This document shows positions 38,068-48,243 of a stretch of DNA of 64,000 nucleotides, piece after piece; within the stretch, counting starts at the first letter, position 1; each line of letters starts with the position of its first letter. Location: contig NZ_CP095550.1 of NCBI RefSeq assembly GCF_023078335.1, forward strand, positions 4,632,001 to 4,696,000, written 5' to 3'. The DNA comes from Metabacillus endolithicus. Lineage in GTDB: Bacteria > Bacillota > Bacilli > Bacillales > Bacillaceae. The notes under the pieces are model-generated. The model saw only the letters and a list, made by a program, of their open reading frames with translations, did not search any database and was not told where the DNA came from. Position numbers and translations under genes: made by a program.

Positions 38068-40095
38068 ATGGAAATGAATCAATACCTAGAAGTCTTTATT
38101 GAAGAAAGTAAAGAGCATCTACAAGCTTGTAATGAGAAATTACTAGAATTAGAGAAAAACCCAACTGATCTATCAATTGTCAATGATATTTTCCGTTCGG
38201 CACATACACTCAAAGGAATGAGTGCAACAATGGGTTACGAAGATTTAGCTAGTTTAACACATCAAATGGAAAATGTCTTAGATGCCATTCGAAATGAAAA
38301 ACTATCTGTTTCTGCTGAAATTCTTGATGTTGTATTTGCTTCTGTTGATGATTTAGAGGAAATGGTTTTCTCTATAGCAGAAGGTGGAGATGGTAAGAAG
38401 GATGTTTCAAAAGTAGTTGAAATGTTGAAGAAAATTGAAAATGGTGAAGCTGTTGCAGAAGAGTCATCACCCTCAAACGAGGTAACTCTTTCACAATCAA
38501 TTCAAGATTATGATGATTATGAAAATGCCGTTATTCAGCAATCTAAAGAACAAGGATTTTCAGCATTTGAATTAACGATAACCTTAAGAGAAGATTGTTT
38601 GTTAAAAGCTGCTCGAGTATTTATGGTGTTTGAAATTCTAGAGCAGGCTGGTGAAGTTATTAAGTCCGTTCCATCAGTTGATCAATTAGAAGAAGAAAAA
38701 TTTGATCATCAATTCACTGTTGCAATTGTAACAAAGGATTCTTCTGAAGATATTCAAAATAAGGTAATGAAAGTTTCTGAAATTGATAGTGTAAATGTTC
38801 AACCAATAGTAGTAGCTGAAAAAAATATGAAACAAGCTCATGAAGAAACTTCTCAACAAGAATTAACGGTAGCTGAGGAAGAAGTAGTAAAACATGTACA
38901 AGCCAAAGAGCAGGTTAAAACAGCTACAAAGCAGGTTGCTGCTACAAGTACTAAGACAATACGTGTTAATATTGAACGTTTGGATATTTTAATGAATCTT
39001 TTCGAGGAATTGGTTATTGACCGAGGTAGATTAGAGCAGATTTCTAAAGATTTAAACAATAATGAGCTTAATGAAACTGTAGAAAGAATGTCTCGTATCT
39101 CTGGAGATTTACAGAATATTATCCTAAATATGCGAATGGTACCAGTTGAAACTGTGTTTAACCGATTCCCACGAATGATTAGACAACTCGCTAAAGATTT
39201 AAACAAAAAAATAAATCTTGAAATTATCGGTGCAGAAACAGAACTTGACCGCACAGTTATTGATGAGATTGGGGACCCATTAGTTCACTTACTTCGAAAT
39301 GCGATTGATCACGGTGTAGAAATGCCAGACGTTCGTGTGAAAAATGGTAAAAGTGAAGAAGGTAATGTTGTTTTAAGAGCTTATCATAGTGGAAACCATG
39401 TTTTCATTGAAATCGAAGATGATGGTGCTGGAATTAGTCGTGACCGAGTCTTGAAGAAAGCATTAGATAGAGGAGTAGTAACAGAACAGGTTGCTTCTAC
39501 ACTAACGGATAAACAAGTTTACGAATTGATTTTCTCTTCAGGATTCTCTACTGCTGATCAAATTTCAGATATCTCTGGTCGTGGAGTAGGACTGGATGTT
39601 GTAAAAAGCACGATTGAATCATTAGGAGGAACGGTATCAGTAGATGCTCAGGAAGGAAAAGGATCACTTTTCTCTATCCAACTTCCGCTTACATTATCGA
39701 TTATCTCCGTCATGTTAGTTGAATTACGTAAAGAAAAATATGCAATTCCACTATCATCAATCATTGAAACAGCTGTTATTAAAAAAGATGAGATTTTACA
39801 AGCACATAATCAAAAAGTAATTGATTTCCGTGGGAAAATTGTGCCGTTAGTCTTCTTATCTGAAATCTTTGAAGTACCAGAAGAAAGCGAAAATGAAGAT
39901 TTTGTTTCATTAATTATTGTACGTAAAGGTGACAAAATGGCAGCACTTGTCGTTGACTCCTTCATTGGTCAGCAGGAAATCGTTCTAAAATCTCTTGGAA
40001 ATTACTTGAACTCAGTATTTGCCATCTCAGGTGCTACTATTTTAGGTGATGGTCAAGTAGCGTTAATCGTTGATTGTAATTCTTTAATAAAATAG
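38068..40095 (+). CDS. cheA: Chemotaxis histidine kinase CheA
   Basis: Kinase that phosphorylates CheY and CheB in response to receptors. The 675 residues read in one frame: HPt domain with His46 in FRSAHTLKGMSATMGY, a CheY/CheB-binding P2 domain, the dimerisation helices (RVNIERLDILMNLFEELVID), the ATP-binding HATPase core (LVHLLRNAIDHGVEMP, IEIEDDGAGISRDR, DISGRGVGLDVVKS) and a CheW-like C-terminus (VMLVELRKEKYAIPLSSIIE). A 94-nt gap separates it from cheB. Confidence 0.98.
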   Translation: MEMNQYLEVFIEESKEHLQACNEKLLELEKNPTDLSIVNDIFRSAHTLKGMSATMGYEDLASLTHQMENVLDAIRNEKLSVSAEILDVVFASVDDLEEMVFSIAEGGDGKKDVSKVVEMLKKIENGEAVAEESSPSNEVTLSQSIQDYDDYENAVIQQSKEQGFSAFELTITLREDCLLKAARVFMVFEILEQAGEVIKSVPSVDQLEEEKFDHQFTVAIVTKDSSEDIQNKVMKVSEIDSVNVQPIVVAEKNMKQAHEETSQQELTVAEEEVVKHVQAKEQVKTATKQVAATSTKTIRVNIERLDILMNLFEELVIDRGRLEQISKDLNNNELNETVERMSRISGDLQNIILNMRMVPVETVFNRFPRMIRQLAKDLNKKINLEIIGAETELDRTVIDEIGDPLVHLLRNAIDHGVEMPDVRVKNGKSEEGNVVLRAYHSGNHVFIEIEDDGAGISRDRVLKKALDRGVVTEQVASTLTDKQVYELIFSSGFSTADQISDISGRGVGLDVVKSTIESLGGTVSVDAQEGKGSLFSIQLPLTLSIISVMLVELRKEKYAIPLSSIIETAVIKKDEILQAHNQKVIDFRGKIVPLVFLSEIFEVPEESENEDFVSLIIVRKGDKMAALVVDSFIGQQEIVLKSLGNYLNSVFAISGATILGDGQVALIVDCNSLIK

Positions 40096-40177
40096 TGACT
40101 TCATTTAGAACGTTTGTTTTTTAAGCTTATTATTTAAATCAAGATGCTGATATTTTCTTTTGAGAGGGGATTAAACG

Positions 40178-40641
40178 ATGAGTGAACATATATCTGGTGA
40201 CTTAAAAGTCATTGTTTTTCAATTACAAGATGAGGAATACGGAATTCCTGTACAACAAGTTCGTTCTATTGAAAAAGTTCAACATATTACTAGAGTTCCA
40301 AGAACAGCTTCTTATATTAAAGGAGTAATTAATTTACGTGGAGTTGTAACACCTATTATAGATTTACGCAAAAGATTTGGATTAAAAGACCTCGAAGATA
40401 CTGAAAGTACAAGAATGATTATTGTTTCCAAAGAAGATATGGAAGTCGGGTTTATTGTAGATGCAGCAAATGATGTTATTGATATTCACCAGGACATTAT
40501 TGAACCTGCACCAGAAGTTGTTGGGCTGTGGAAGTTGAGTATATTCAAGGAGTAGCAAAATTAGATAAAAGATTAATTGTTATGATTGATTTAGAACAAG
40601 TACTGAAAAGTAATGACGAGCGTTCTCTTCTCGGTGTATAG
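40178..40641 (+). CDS. cheW: Chemotaxis coupling protein CheW (frameshifted)
   Basis: SH3-like adaptor linking chemoreceptors to CheA. FQLQDEEYGIPVQQVRSIEK and YIKGVINLRGVVTPIIDLRK are the family signatures. The frame breaks near 40524-40528: one G is missing in GTTGTTGGGCTGTGG, where EVVGAVEVEYIQGVAKLDKR is expected. This gives a false stop at 40555. The corrected frame ends at 40641 with about 154 residues. GAGAGGGG precedes the ATG. Confidence 0.95.
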
Positions 40642-40652
40642 AGGGACTTTAA

Positions 40653-41294
40653 ATGGATTATATTAATTTTATTTCATCTACACATATCGATATTTTAAAA
40701 GAAGTAGGGAATATTGGTGCTGGCCATTCAGCAACTTCATTATCGAAGTTGCTGGCAAAAAAGATAGATATGAATGTACCAGATGTTAAGATTGTTTCCT
40801 TTAACGACTTAATGGAATGGGTAGGCGGTCCTGACGTTGTCATAGCTAGTGTCTTTTTAAGGATTGAAGGTGATATCCCTGGCTCCTTATTCTTTGTATT
40901 AAGCATTGAACAAGCTGAACGCTTTATAAAACAGCTAATCGGCGATGATCAATTTTCGTTAAAAGAACCACCATATAATGAATTAGGGTTATCTGCATTT
41001 CAAGAACTCGGTAATATTTTAACAGGATCATATTTATCATCATTATCTGATTTGACAGATTTAACAATCTATCCTTCAGTTCCTGCACTTACAATTGATA
41101 TGTTTGGTGCTGTTATTAGTCACGGTTTAATTGAGTTATCACATGCGGGTGATTTTGCTATTATCATTGACACTGCAATTAAGGAAGAAGATCAGTTAGA
41201 AAAAGATTCAGTAAAAGGGCATTTCTTTCTCTTACCAGATCCAGATTCCTTTAAAAAGTTATTTGATGCACTTGGTGTAAAAGATGAAGAATGA
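40653..41294 (+). CDS. cheC: CheY-P phosphatase CheC
   Basis: Phosphatase for CheY-phosphate and partner of CheD. The 213 residues show the two pseudo-symmetric helices with the E-x-x-N active motif: DILKEVGNIGAGHSATSLSK and LSAFQELGNILTGSYLSSLS. cheD overlaps its end by 11 nt, in line with the known CheC-CheD complex. Confidence 0.97.
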   Translation: MDYINFISSTHIDILKEVGNIGAGHSATSLSKLLAKKIDMNVPDVKIVSFNDLMEWVGGPDVVIASVFLRIEGDIPGSLFFVLSIEQAERFIKQLIGDDQFSLKEPPYNELGLSAFQELGNILTGSYLSSLSDLTDLTIYPSVPALTIDMFGAVISHGLIELSHAGDFAIIIDTAIKEEDQLEKDSVKGHFFLLPDPDSFKKLFDALGVKDEE

Positions 41295-41784
41295 GTCAAT
41301 TGAGATTGTTAAAGTTGGGATTGCTGATTTAAATATAGTGAAATCTCCACAGCGAATTCGCACCTCAGGATTAGGATCTTGTGTAGGTCTTATTTTATTC
41401 GATAGGATCTACCAAATAGCTGGACTGGCTCATGTTATGCTACCAGATTCAACACTAGCAAATCAGTCGTCTATTAATCAGGCAAAATATGCAGACACTG
41501 CCGTTCCATTACTAATCGACAAATTAGTAGAAGCAGGAGCAAAAATGAGGTCTTTACAAGCTAAGATGGCTGGTGGTGCTCAAATGTTCCAATTTCAAAC
41601 AACTAGTGACATGATGAGAATCGGCCCAAGAAATGTAGAAGCAGTTAAAGAAGTACTTAAATCATATAACATACCTTTACTAAAAGAAGATGTTGGTGGT
41701 AATAGCGGAAGAACCATTGAATTTGATCCAATAACTTGTGAGTTAATGATTAGAACAGTAAATCAAGGTGTGAAAATTATTTAA
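41284..41784 (+). CDS. cheD: Chemoreceptor glutamine deamidase CheD
   Basis: Deamidates receptor glutamines and is held by CheC. The 166 residues contain the catalytic Cys in RTSGLGSCVGLILFD, His in AGLAHVMLPDS and the Thr-region KAKMAGGAQMF (here LQAKMAGGAQMFQF). The final segment GNSGRTIEFDPITCELMI is also typical. Translationally coupled to cheC by overlap. Confidence 0.97.
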   Translation: MKNESIEIVKVGIADLNIVKSPQRIRTSGLGSCVGLILFDRIYQIAGLAHVMLPDSTLANQSSINQAKYADTAVPLLIDKLVEAGAKMRSLQAKMAGGAQMFQFQTTSDMMRIGPRNVEAVKEVLKSYNIPLLKEDVGGNSGRTIEFDPITCELMIRTVNQGVKII

Positions 41785-41882
41785 CTTATAAAAACCAAGC
41801 CTGTTATTTATTACTGGGTGTGAAGGTTTTTGAAAGATAAAATTGCTTTTCAATGAAACATATCTGTATCAGGGGGATAAAA

Positions 41883-42650
41883 ATGACACTAATGACACTA
41901 ACCGATGAACAAGTAATTTGGCAAAAATGGATAGATGTACGAGATTCTCATGCTGGTGATGCGCTCATCAAGAAATATATGCCCCTTGTTTCTTATCATG
42001 TTCAAAGAATTTCTATTGGACTTCCAAAGAATGTAAATAAAGACGATTTAATGAGCTTAGGCTTGTTTGGGTTATATGATGCATTAGAGAAATTTGACCC
42101 AAATCGTGATTTAAAGTTCGACACGTATGCTTCTTTCCGGGTGCGAGGAGCAATCATAGATGGCCTAAGAAAAGAAGATTGGCTACCACGGAGTTCACGT
42201 GAAAAGGCTAAACGAGTAGAAGCGGCGATTGATAAATTAGAGCAAAAACATTTGCGAAATATTTCCACGAAAGAAATTGCAAATGAACTTGGCTTAACAG
42301 AAGATGAAGTTATTGGTGTGATGAATGAAGGTTTTTTTGCAAATGTATTGTCTATTGATGATCAATTGTTTGATCAAGATGATGGCGAAAGTATTGGGTT
42401 TACTGTGAAAGATGATAACCAGGTAACACCGGAAGAAAAGATGATTAATGATGAATTAATCAGTCAGTTATCTGAAGTTATCACTCAATTAAGTGAAAAA
42501 GAGCAGCTTGTTATAAGCTTCTTTTACAAAGAAGAATTAACTTTAACAGAAATTGGTCAAGTTATGAACCTATCAACTTCAAGAATCTCACAAATTCATT
42601 CTAAAGCGTTGTTTAAATTAAGAAAAATATTAGAAAATGTAATACATTAA
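41883..42650 (+). CDS. sigD: RNA polymerase sigma-D factor (motility, FliA-type)
   Basis: Sigma factor for flagellin, stator, autolysin and chemoreceptor genes. ATG 41883 is preferred to the in-frame 41853 because AGGGGGAT precedes it; this gives 255 residues. Region 2 includes KDDLMSLGLFGLYDALEKFD and FDTYASFRVRGAIIDGLRKE. The C-terminal region 4 helix-turn-helix is LTLTEIGQVMNLSTSRISQI. Its place near the end of the long operon is the position known in B. subtilis to affect how many cells become motile. Confidence 0.97.
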   Translation: MTLMTLTDEQVIWQKWIDVRDSHAGDALIKKYMPLVSYHVQRISIGLPKNVNKDDLMSLGLFGLYDALEKFDPNRDLKFDTYASFRVRGAIIDGLRKEDWLPRSSREKAKRVEAAIDKLEQKHLRNISTKEIANELGLTEDEVIGVMNEGFFANVLSIDDQLFDQDDGESIGFTVKDDNQVTPEEKMINDELISQLSEVITQLSEKEQLVISFFYKEELTLTEIGQVMNLSTSRISQIHSKALFKLRKILENVIH

Positions 42651-42744
42651 TATTTTTCATAGAATCATTAGCACAATCATGAGGTAAGCCAACAAGACTT
42701 TACAAACAAACATCAGTATTGTGCTTCGTAAAGGTGAGGATGAT

Positions 42745-43047
42745 ATGAGCTTAAAAAATATAGAAATGCAAATTGCTCTGCCTCGCACTCATGATGCTGG
42801 GAAGATTCAAGAACAGCTCAATCAAAGAAATCAGATTAATCATGATCAACTTGCACATTCTATACAAAAGGAAGTAGACTTAAAAAGATCGCAGGTCCAG
42901 GAAAATCAAGAAAGTGAAAAGTTACAATTAAAAAGGGATCAATCAGAGCAACATCATAATCAGAAGAAAAAGAAAAAAGAAGAACAAAAACAAGAGGAGA
43001 ATCCTGACCACCCCTATAAGGGGAAAACAATTGATTTTTTTGGTTAA
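42745..43047 (+). CDS. Small conserved protein of unknown function between sigD and swrB
   Basis: About 100-residue hydrophilic protein that I recall from the same spot in other Bacillaceae but for which I know no function. It starts MSLKNIEMQIALPRTHDAGK at ATG 42745, with AAAGGTGAGG upstream. The middle is a charged helix rich in Gln, Lys and Glu with a poly-lysine stretch, and the end is HPYKGKTIDFFG. It has no membrane segment or signal peptide. It sits 94 nt after sigD and 12 nt before swrB, so a role in motility regulation or flagellar assembly is plausible but unproven. Confidence 0.75.
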   Translation: MSLKNIEMQIALPRTHDAGKIQEQLNQRNQINHDQLAHSIQKEVDLKRSQVQENQESEKLQLKRDQSEQHHNQKKKKKEEQKQEENPDHPYKGKTIDFFG

Positions 43048-43059
43048 GAGAGGATGCCT

Positions 43060-43578
43060 ATGCCGACTATATTACTTTTCATAAGTTTACTACTTCATGT
43101 AGTAGCTTTTTATTTTATCGTTGTTCTTTATATGAAATACTCTACAATAAAAAATATATCTGATACACAGCGTCAGTTACTTGAAGAAACAGAAAATTCT
43201 ATGACAAGTTTTCTTATTGATATTAAGGATGAGAATGACAGACTTATTGAAAAGTTATTGAAAACTTCTAATTCAATTCCTCAAAAAAAAGAAGAACATC
43301 ATTTCAATCCAATTAATCAAGATCAAAAAGCTAGTCATGTTGAAATACAAAAACCTGATAAACAAGTTGATGAACATGAACTTCCTGATCACTTATTAAA
43401 TGTTGATCAAGTGGAGGATATCGTTGAAATTAATCAACCTAAACAACAAAAAAATCCATCTTTTGAAGAAAAAGCTATAAATCTTTATAAAGAGGGACAT
43501 ACTATTGAACAAATTGCGAAACGGTTGAATGTTGGTAAAACAGAAATCGAGCTTCTTTTAAAATTTCGTCAATTATAA
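43060..43578 (+). CDS. swrB: Swarming motility protein SwrB (YlxL)
   Basis: Single-pass membrane protein that in B. subtilis promotes export-apparatus activation and SigD-dependent expression. The 172 residues have an N-terminal span (ILLFISLLLHVVAFYFIVVL), a coiled coil, a disordered acidic linker and a C-terminal helix-turn-helix-like motif (AINLYKEGHTIEQIAKRLNV, then GKTEIELLLKFRQL) of the DUF6115 type. ATG 43060 is preferred to 43054 for spacing from AAGAGAGG. It closes the fla/che operon. Confidence 0.9.
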   Translation: MPTILLFISLLLHVVAFYFIVVLYMKYSTIKNISDTQRQLLEETENSMTSFLIDIKDENDRLIEKLLKTSNSIPQKKEEHHFNPINQDQKASHVEIQKPDKQVDEHELPDHLLNVDQVEDIVEINQPKQQKNPSFEEKAINLYKEGHTIEQIAKRLNVGKTEIELLLKFRQL

Positions 43579-43640
43579 TTGAATCAAAGCGTTGTTTAAT
43601 GAGTAATCAAATAATATTGTTAAGAAGTTTTACTTTACTC

Positions 43641-43669
43641 TTGAATGTGGTAGGTTAATATGGTATATT
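43641..43669 (+). promoter_or_regulatory. Sigma-A promoter of rpsB
   Basis: TTGAAT at 43641-43646 and TATATT at 43664-43669 are spaced 17 nt, with an extended -10 TG at 43661-43662. It would give a leader of about 137 nt before rpsB and separates ribosomal expression from the motility operon. Confidence 0.75.
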
Positions 43670-43675
43670 AATTTT

Positions 43676-44514
<839 letters not shown>

Positions 44515-44518
44515 TGTG

Positions 44519-44560
44519 CAAAAGGTGATAAGGGGGAATGACCTTTTATCACCTTTTTTT
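44519..44560 (+). terminator. Intrinsic terminator between rpsB and tsf
   Basis: An 11-bp stem (AAAGGTGATAA at 44521-44531 with TTATCACCTTT at 44546-44556) has a 14-nt loop and a T run. It probably makes a short rpsB transcript and lets a fraction through to tsf. Confidence 0.88.
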
Positions 44561-44727
44561 AAAGTAAGTTACATAAGAAATAACTAAATCTGGGCATCTT
44601 GGAAACCATAAGGAGAAACCTTAGGTCTCTATAATAAACTGCCTATTGTTATCATATCCACTTATTTAAAATAATGGATGGTTAGAATCATTTAAAAACC
44701 CATATGACTTTAAGGAGGAATACCGTA

Positions 44728-45609
44728 ATGGCAGTAACTGCACAAATGGTAAAAGAATTACGTGAAAAAACAGGCGCTGGAATGATGGATTGTAAAAAAG
44801 CGTTAACTGAAACTAATGGAGATATGGATCAAGCAATCGACTATCTTCGTGAAAAAGGTATTGCTAAAGCAGCTAAAAAGGCTGATCGTATTGCTGCTGA
44901 AGGTTCTACATTAGTGAAAGTAAACGGTAATGAAGCAGTAATCTTAGAAGTAAACTCTGAGACTGATTTCGTAGCGAAAAACGAAGGTTTCAAAGAATTA
45001 ATTAACGGTTTAGCTGATTTCTTACTTGAGAAGAAGCCTGCAGATGCAGACGCAGCTTTATCTGAGACAATGAGCAATGGCACAACTGTTGCTGATTACA
45101 TCAATTCTGCAATTGCTAAAATCGGAGAAAAAATCACTCTTCGTCGTTTTACTGTATTATCAAAAACTGACAATGATGCATTTGGTGCATACCTACATAT
45201 GGGAGGACGTATCGGCGTTCTAACATTACTAGAAGGTACAACTGATGCAGATGCTGCAAAAGATGTTGCAATGCATGCAGCTGCTGTAAATCCTAAGTAT
45301 GTATCACGTGATCAAGTTTCTGCTGAAGAAGCTGAGCATGAGCGTAAAATCTTAACTGAACAAGCTCTAAACGAAGGTAAGCCAGAAAATATTGTTGCAA
45401 AAATGGTTGAAGGTCGTCTTGGTAAATATTTTGAAGACATCTGTTTACTTGACCAAAGCTTTGTTAAGAATCCAGATCAAAAAGTTAAAGAATTTGTTCA
45501 ATCTAAAGGTGCAACTGTAAAAACTTTCATCCGCTATGAAGTTGGAGAAGGTATTGAAAAGCGCCAAGATAACTTTGCTGAAGAAGTTATGAGTCAAGTT
45601 AAAAAATAA
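44728..45609 (+). CDS. tsf: Elongation factor Ts
   Basis: Nucleotide-exchange factor for EF-Tu. ATG 44728 follows AAGGAGG; the in-frame 44704 start has no ribosome site. The 293 residues begin with the EF-Ts signature [20 protein letters not shown] and later [19 protein letters not shown]. 167 nt of leader separate it from the rpsB terminator; that leader includes a small inverted repeat (TAAGG/CCTTA near 44609-44623). Confidence 0.98.
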   Translation: MAVTAQMVKELREKTGAGMMDCKKALTETNGDMDQAIDYLREKGIAKAAKKADRIAAEGSTLVKVNGNEAVILEVNSETDFVAKNEGFKELINGLADFLLEKKPADADAALSETMSNGTTVADYINSAIAKIGEKITLRRFTVLSKTDNDAFGAYLHMGGRIGVLTLLEGTTDADAAKDVAMHAAAVNPKYVSRDQVSAEEAEHERKILTEQALNEGKPENIVAKMVEGRLGKYFEDICLLDQSFVKNPDQKVKEFVQSKGATVKTFIRYEVGEGIEKRQDNFAEEVMSQVKK

Positions 45610-45682
45610 GTATTAATATGTACACAAATAAGATTTCATAATCGAAGTTGTGTACAGATACATGTTTTTCTTATAATGGAAA

Positions 45683-45713
45683 AAGGGAACACAGCATGTG
45701 TTCCCTTCTTTTT
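45683..45713 (+). terminator. Intrinsic terminator after tsf
   Basis: A perfect 11-bp stem (AAGGGAACACA at 45683-45693 with TGTGTTCCCTT at 45697-45707) closes a 3-nt loop and is followed by CTTTTT. Confidence 0.9.
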
Positions 45714-45881
45714 AGAGAGATGGGACCTATCTAAAGCTGTGTAGGATTTTAAAGAATCTAAGCCGAATAACACGGATAAAATAGAATTGAGAGTAAATTC
45801 ATCAGTTCATGTTAGTTACACATTAATATCCATGAAAAAAGCTTAGTATTTATCATGCGGAACAGAGAGTTGGAGGTAATC

Positions 45882-46604
45882 ATGAGTAAACCTAAATATC
45901 AACGTATTGTACTAAAATTAAGTGGTGAAGCACTTGCGGGTGATAATGGATTTGGAATTAACCCTTCAGTTATTCAGTCAATTGCTAAACAAGTGAAGGA
46001 AATTGCTGAACTAGATGTTGAGGTAGCTGTTGTCGTTGGAGGCGGAAACATTTGGCGCGGTAAAATCGGTAGTGAAATGGGAATGGACCGTGCAACCGCC
46101 GACTACATGGGAATGCTTGCAACTGTCATGAACTCACTTGCTTTACAAGATAGCCTTGAAACACAAGGAATTCAAACACGTGTTCAAACATCTATTGAAA
46201 TGAGACAGGTTGCGGAGCCATACATAAGAAGAAAAGCAATTCGTCACCTTGAAAAGAAACGCGTTGTGATCTTTGCTGCTGGTACCGGAAATCCATATTT
46301 CTCTACAGATACGACTGCGGCATTACGTGCTGCAGAAATTGAAGCAGATGTTATTCTTATGGCGAAAAACAATGTGGATGGTGTTTATAACGCCGACCCT
46401 AGAATTGACAAAGATGCTGTTAAATATGAAACTCTTTCATACTTAGATGTACTTAAAGAAGGTCTTGCTGTAATGGATTCAACTGCGTCTTCTTTATGCA
46501 TGGATAATGATATCCCATTAATTGTCTTCTCAATTATGGAAGAAGGTAATATTAAGCGTGCCGTGATTGGCGAAAATATTGGAACAATTGTAAGGGGGAA
46601 ATAA
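45882..46604 (+). CDS. pyrH: Uridylate kinase (UMP kinase)
   Basis: Phosphorylates UMP to UDP. The 240 residues have the amino-acid-kinase fold motifs [24 protein letters not shown] and [21 protein letters not shown] 45882 is preferred to the in-frame 45855 because TTGGAGG precedes it. frr starts 2 nt after its stop, so the pair is co-transcribed. A 168-nt leader after the tsf terminator has no clear promoter that I can identify. Confidence 0.98.
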   Translation: MSKPKYQRIVLKLSGEALAGDNGFGINPSVIQSIAKQVKEIAELDVEVAVVVGGGNIWRGKIGSEMGMDRATADYMGMLATVMNSLALQDSLETQGIQTRVQTSIEMRQVAEPYIRRKAIRHLEKKRVVIFAAGTGNPYFSTDTTAALRAAEIEADVILMAKNNVDGVYNADPRIDKDAVKYETLSYLDVLKEGLAVMDSTASSLCMDNDIPLIVFSIMEEGNIKRAVIGENIGTIVRGK

Positions 46605-46606
46605 TC

Positions 46607-47164
46607 TTGGCTAAACAAATTTTAGCAAACACAAAAGAAAAAATGGAAAAAGCTGTTGCTTCTTTAACTCGTGAATTAGCTTCAGTAAGAGCTGGACGTG
46701 CTAGTGCAAACTTATTAGACAAAATTTCAGTTGACTATTATGGGGCTCCAACACCTGTTAATCAACTTGCATCTATTAGTGTGCCAGAAGCAAGACTTTT
46801 AGTTATCCAACCTTATGATAAAACTGTTTTAGGTGATATCGAAAAGGCTATTTTAAAATCTGACTTGGGTTTAACACCTTCAAATGATGGTTCTCTTATT
46901 CGACTTTCTATTCCTGCTCTAACAGAGGAAAGACGTAAGGAACTTGTTAAGTTAGTTAAAAAATATGCAGAAGAAGCAAAAGTTGCAGTGCGTAATATTA
47001 GACGTGATGGTAATGACGACCTGAAGAAATTGGAAAAAAACGGGGATATTACTGAAGATGAATTACGTGGCAACACTGAAGAAGTACAAAAGTTAACAGA
47101 TGATTATATTGTGAAAGTTGATCAAGTTGCAAAAGATAAAGAAAAAGAAATCATGGAAGTTTAA
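46607..47164 (+). CDS. frr: Ribosome recycling factor
   Basis: Splits post-termination ribosomes with EF-G. TTG start 46607 after AGGGGGAA. The 185 residues contain [40 protein letters not shown] and [20 protein letters not shown], all diagnostic. It is followed by a terminator at about 47194-47224. Confidence 0.98.
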   Translation: MAKQILANTKEKMEKAVASLTRELASVRAGRASANLLDKISVDYYGAPTPVNQLASISVPEARLLVIQPYDKTVLGDIEKAILKSDLGLTPSNDGSLIRLSIPALTEERRKELVKLVKKYAEEAKVAVRNIRRDGNDDLKKLEKNGDITEDELRGNTEEVQKLTDDYIVKVDQVAKDKEKEIMEV

Positions 47165-47193
47165 GTGGAAAATCTGTACAATAGGAATGGAAA

Positions 47194-47224
47194 GACCCTC
47201 TAATGTTTACAGGGGGTTTTTTTG
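47194..47224 (+). terminator. Intrinsic terminator after frr
   Basis: ACCCTCT (47195-47201) pairs with AGGGGGT (47211-47217) with one G-U pair, around a 9-nt loop, and is followed by seven or more T residues. Confidence 0.82.
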
Positions 47225-47263
47225 TTAAAGATAAGAGAATATGATATCTTTACTTAATATTGG

Positions 47264-47390
47264 TGTCTAGATGAAGCGCCTAGCCTCTTGAGGTCATAAG
47301 CCACAAATGAATTGAAGACAAAGAGCCTCTTCTATTCATTTGTTTCTTATGCTTGTGAAATTGAGCAAGGCGTTTACGTTTTTCTTATAG
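47264..47390 (+). repeat. Hairpin-forming intergenic repeat, copy 1
   Basis: A long imperfect palindrome between frr and uppS. The outer arms are AAGCGCCTAGCCTC (47274-47287) and GAGCAAGGCGTTT (47363-47375). The inner arms are CATAAG with CTTATG (47295-47300, 47346-47351) and an ACAAATGAAT...GAAGA segment with its complement. It shares an exact CTTATGCTTG and a similar right end with the element at 57993-58130. The pattern matches a dispersed Bacillus intergenic repeat that I recall from other genomes. Confidence 0.75.
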
Positions 47391-47446
47391 TTTAACGTCA
47401 TCATGGTAGAAAGAGATCATGAATTATTGGGTGATGGAGGAATCAC

Positions 47447-48226
47447 ATGCTCAACATATTAAAGAAATGGAAAGGAAACCCTCGGCCTTCCAATGAACAA
47501 ACGTTAAGTAAAGAGGACATTTTAAAGGGAGAAATTCCAAAACATATTGCCATTATTATGGATGGAAATGGAAGGTGGGCAAAAAAACGTGCCTTACCTC
47601 GGATAGCAGGACATCATGAGGGCATGAAAGTTGTCAGAAAGATAACGAAACAGGCTAATTCACTTGGTGTTAAAACTCTTACTTTGTATGCTTTTTCAAC
47701 TGAAAACTGGAAACGCCCTAAGGTAGAAGTAGATTATTTAATGAAGTTACCTGAAGAATTTTTAAATACTTATTTACCTGAGCTTATTGAGGAAAATGTA
47801 CAGGTTCGCATTATGGGGGATAAAAACAGACTCCCTGTGCATACATTAAGTGCTGTTGAAAAGGCTATAAATGAGACAAGTGATAACGATGGTCTTGTTT
47901 TAAATTTTGCATTGAATTATGGCAGTCGTGCTGAAATTATTACTGCAGTTCAACAGATTGCTAAAGATATTGATAGTGGTAAAATAAACGGTAATTCAAT
48001 TGATGAATCGCTTTTCTCCAATTATTTAATGTCTCAATCACTAGATGATCCTGACCTATTAATACGTACTAGTGGTGAAATCCGTTTAAGCAATTTTATG
48101 TTATGGCAACTAGCCTATACAGAATTTTGGTTCACTGAAGTATTGTGGCCTGATTTTAATGAACAATGTTTTTTACAAGCAATACACACATATCAACAAA
48201 GAGGACGCAGATTTGGTGGCGTATAA
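47447..48226 (+). CDS. uppS: Undecaprenyl diphosphate synthase
   Basis: cis-Prenyltransferase that makes the C55 lipid carrier for cell-wall synthesis. The catalytic MDGNGRWAKKRALPRIAGHH is followed by YAFSTENWKRP and the C-terminal RTSGEIRLSNFMLWQLAYTE. 259 residues. GGAGG precedes the ATG. It starts a lipid and envelope group (uppS, cdsA, dxr, rasP). Confidence 0.97.
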   Translation: MLNILKKWKGNPRPSNEQTLSKEDILKGEIPKHIAIIMDGNGRWAKKRALPRIAGHHEGMKVVRKITKQANSLGVKTLTLYAFSTENWKRPKVEVDYLMKLPEEFLNTYLPELIEENVQVRIMGDKNRLPVHTLSAVEKAINETSDNDGLVLNFALNYGSRAEIITAVQQIAKDIDSGKINGNSIDESLFSNYLMSQSLDDPDLLIRTSGEIRLSNFMLWQLAYTEFWFTEVLWPDFNEQCFLQAIHTYQQRGRRFGGV

Positions 48227-48243
48227 AGGTGATGAAATTTTAA

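Noticed and set aside
42721..42744. Upstream start giving MLRKGEDD for the sigD-swrB gene
   Set aside because: The extra residues encode the Shine-Dalgarno region AAAGGTGAGG of the ATG at 42745.
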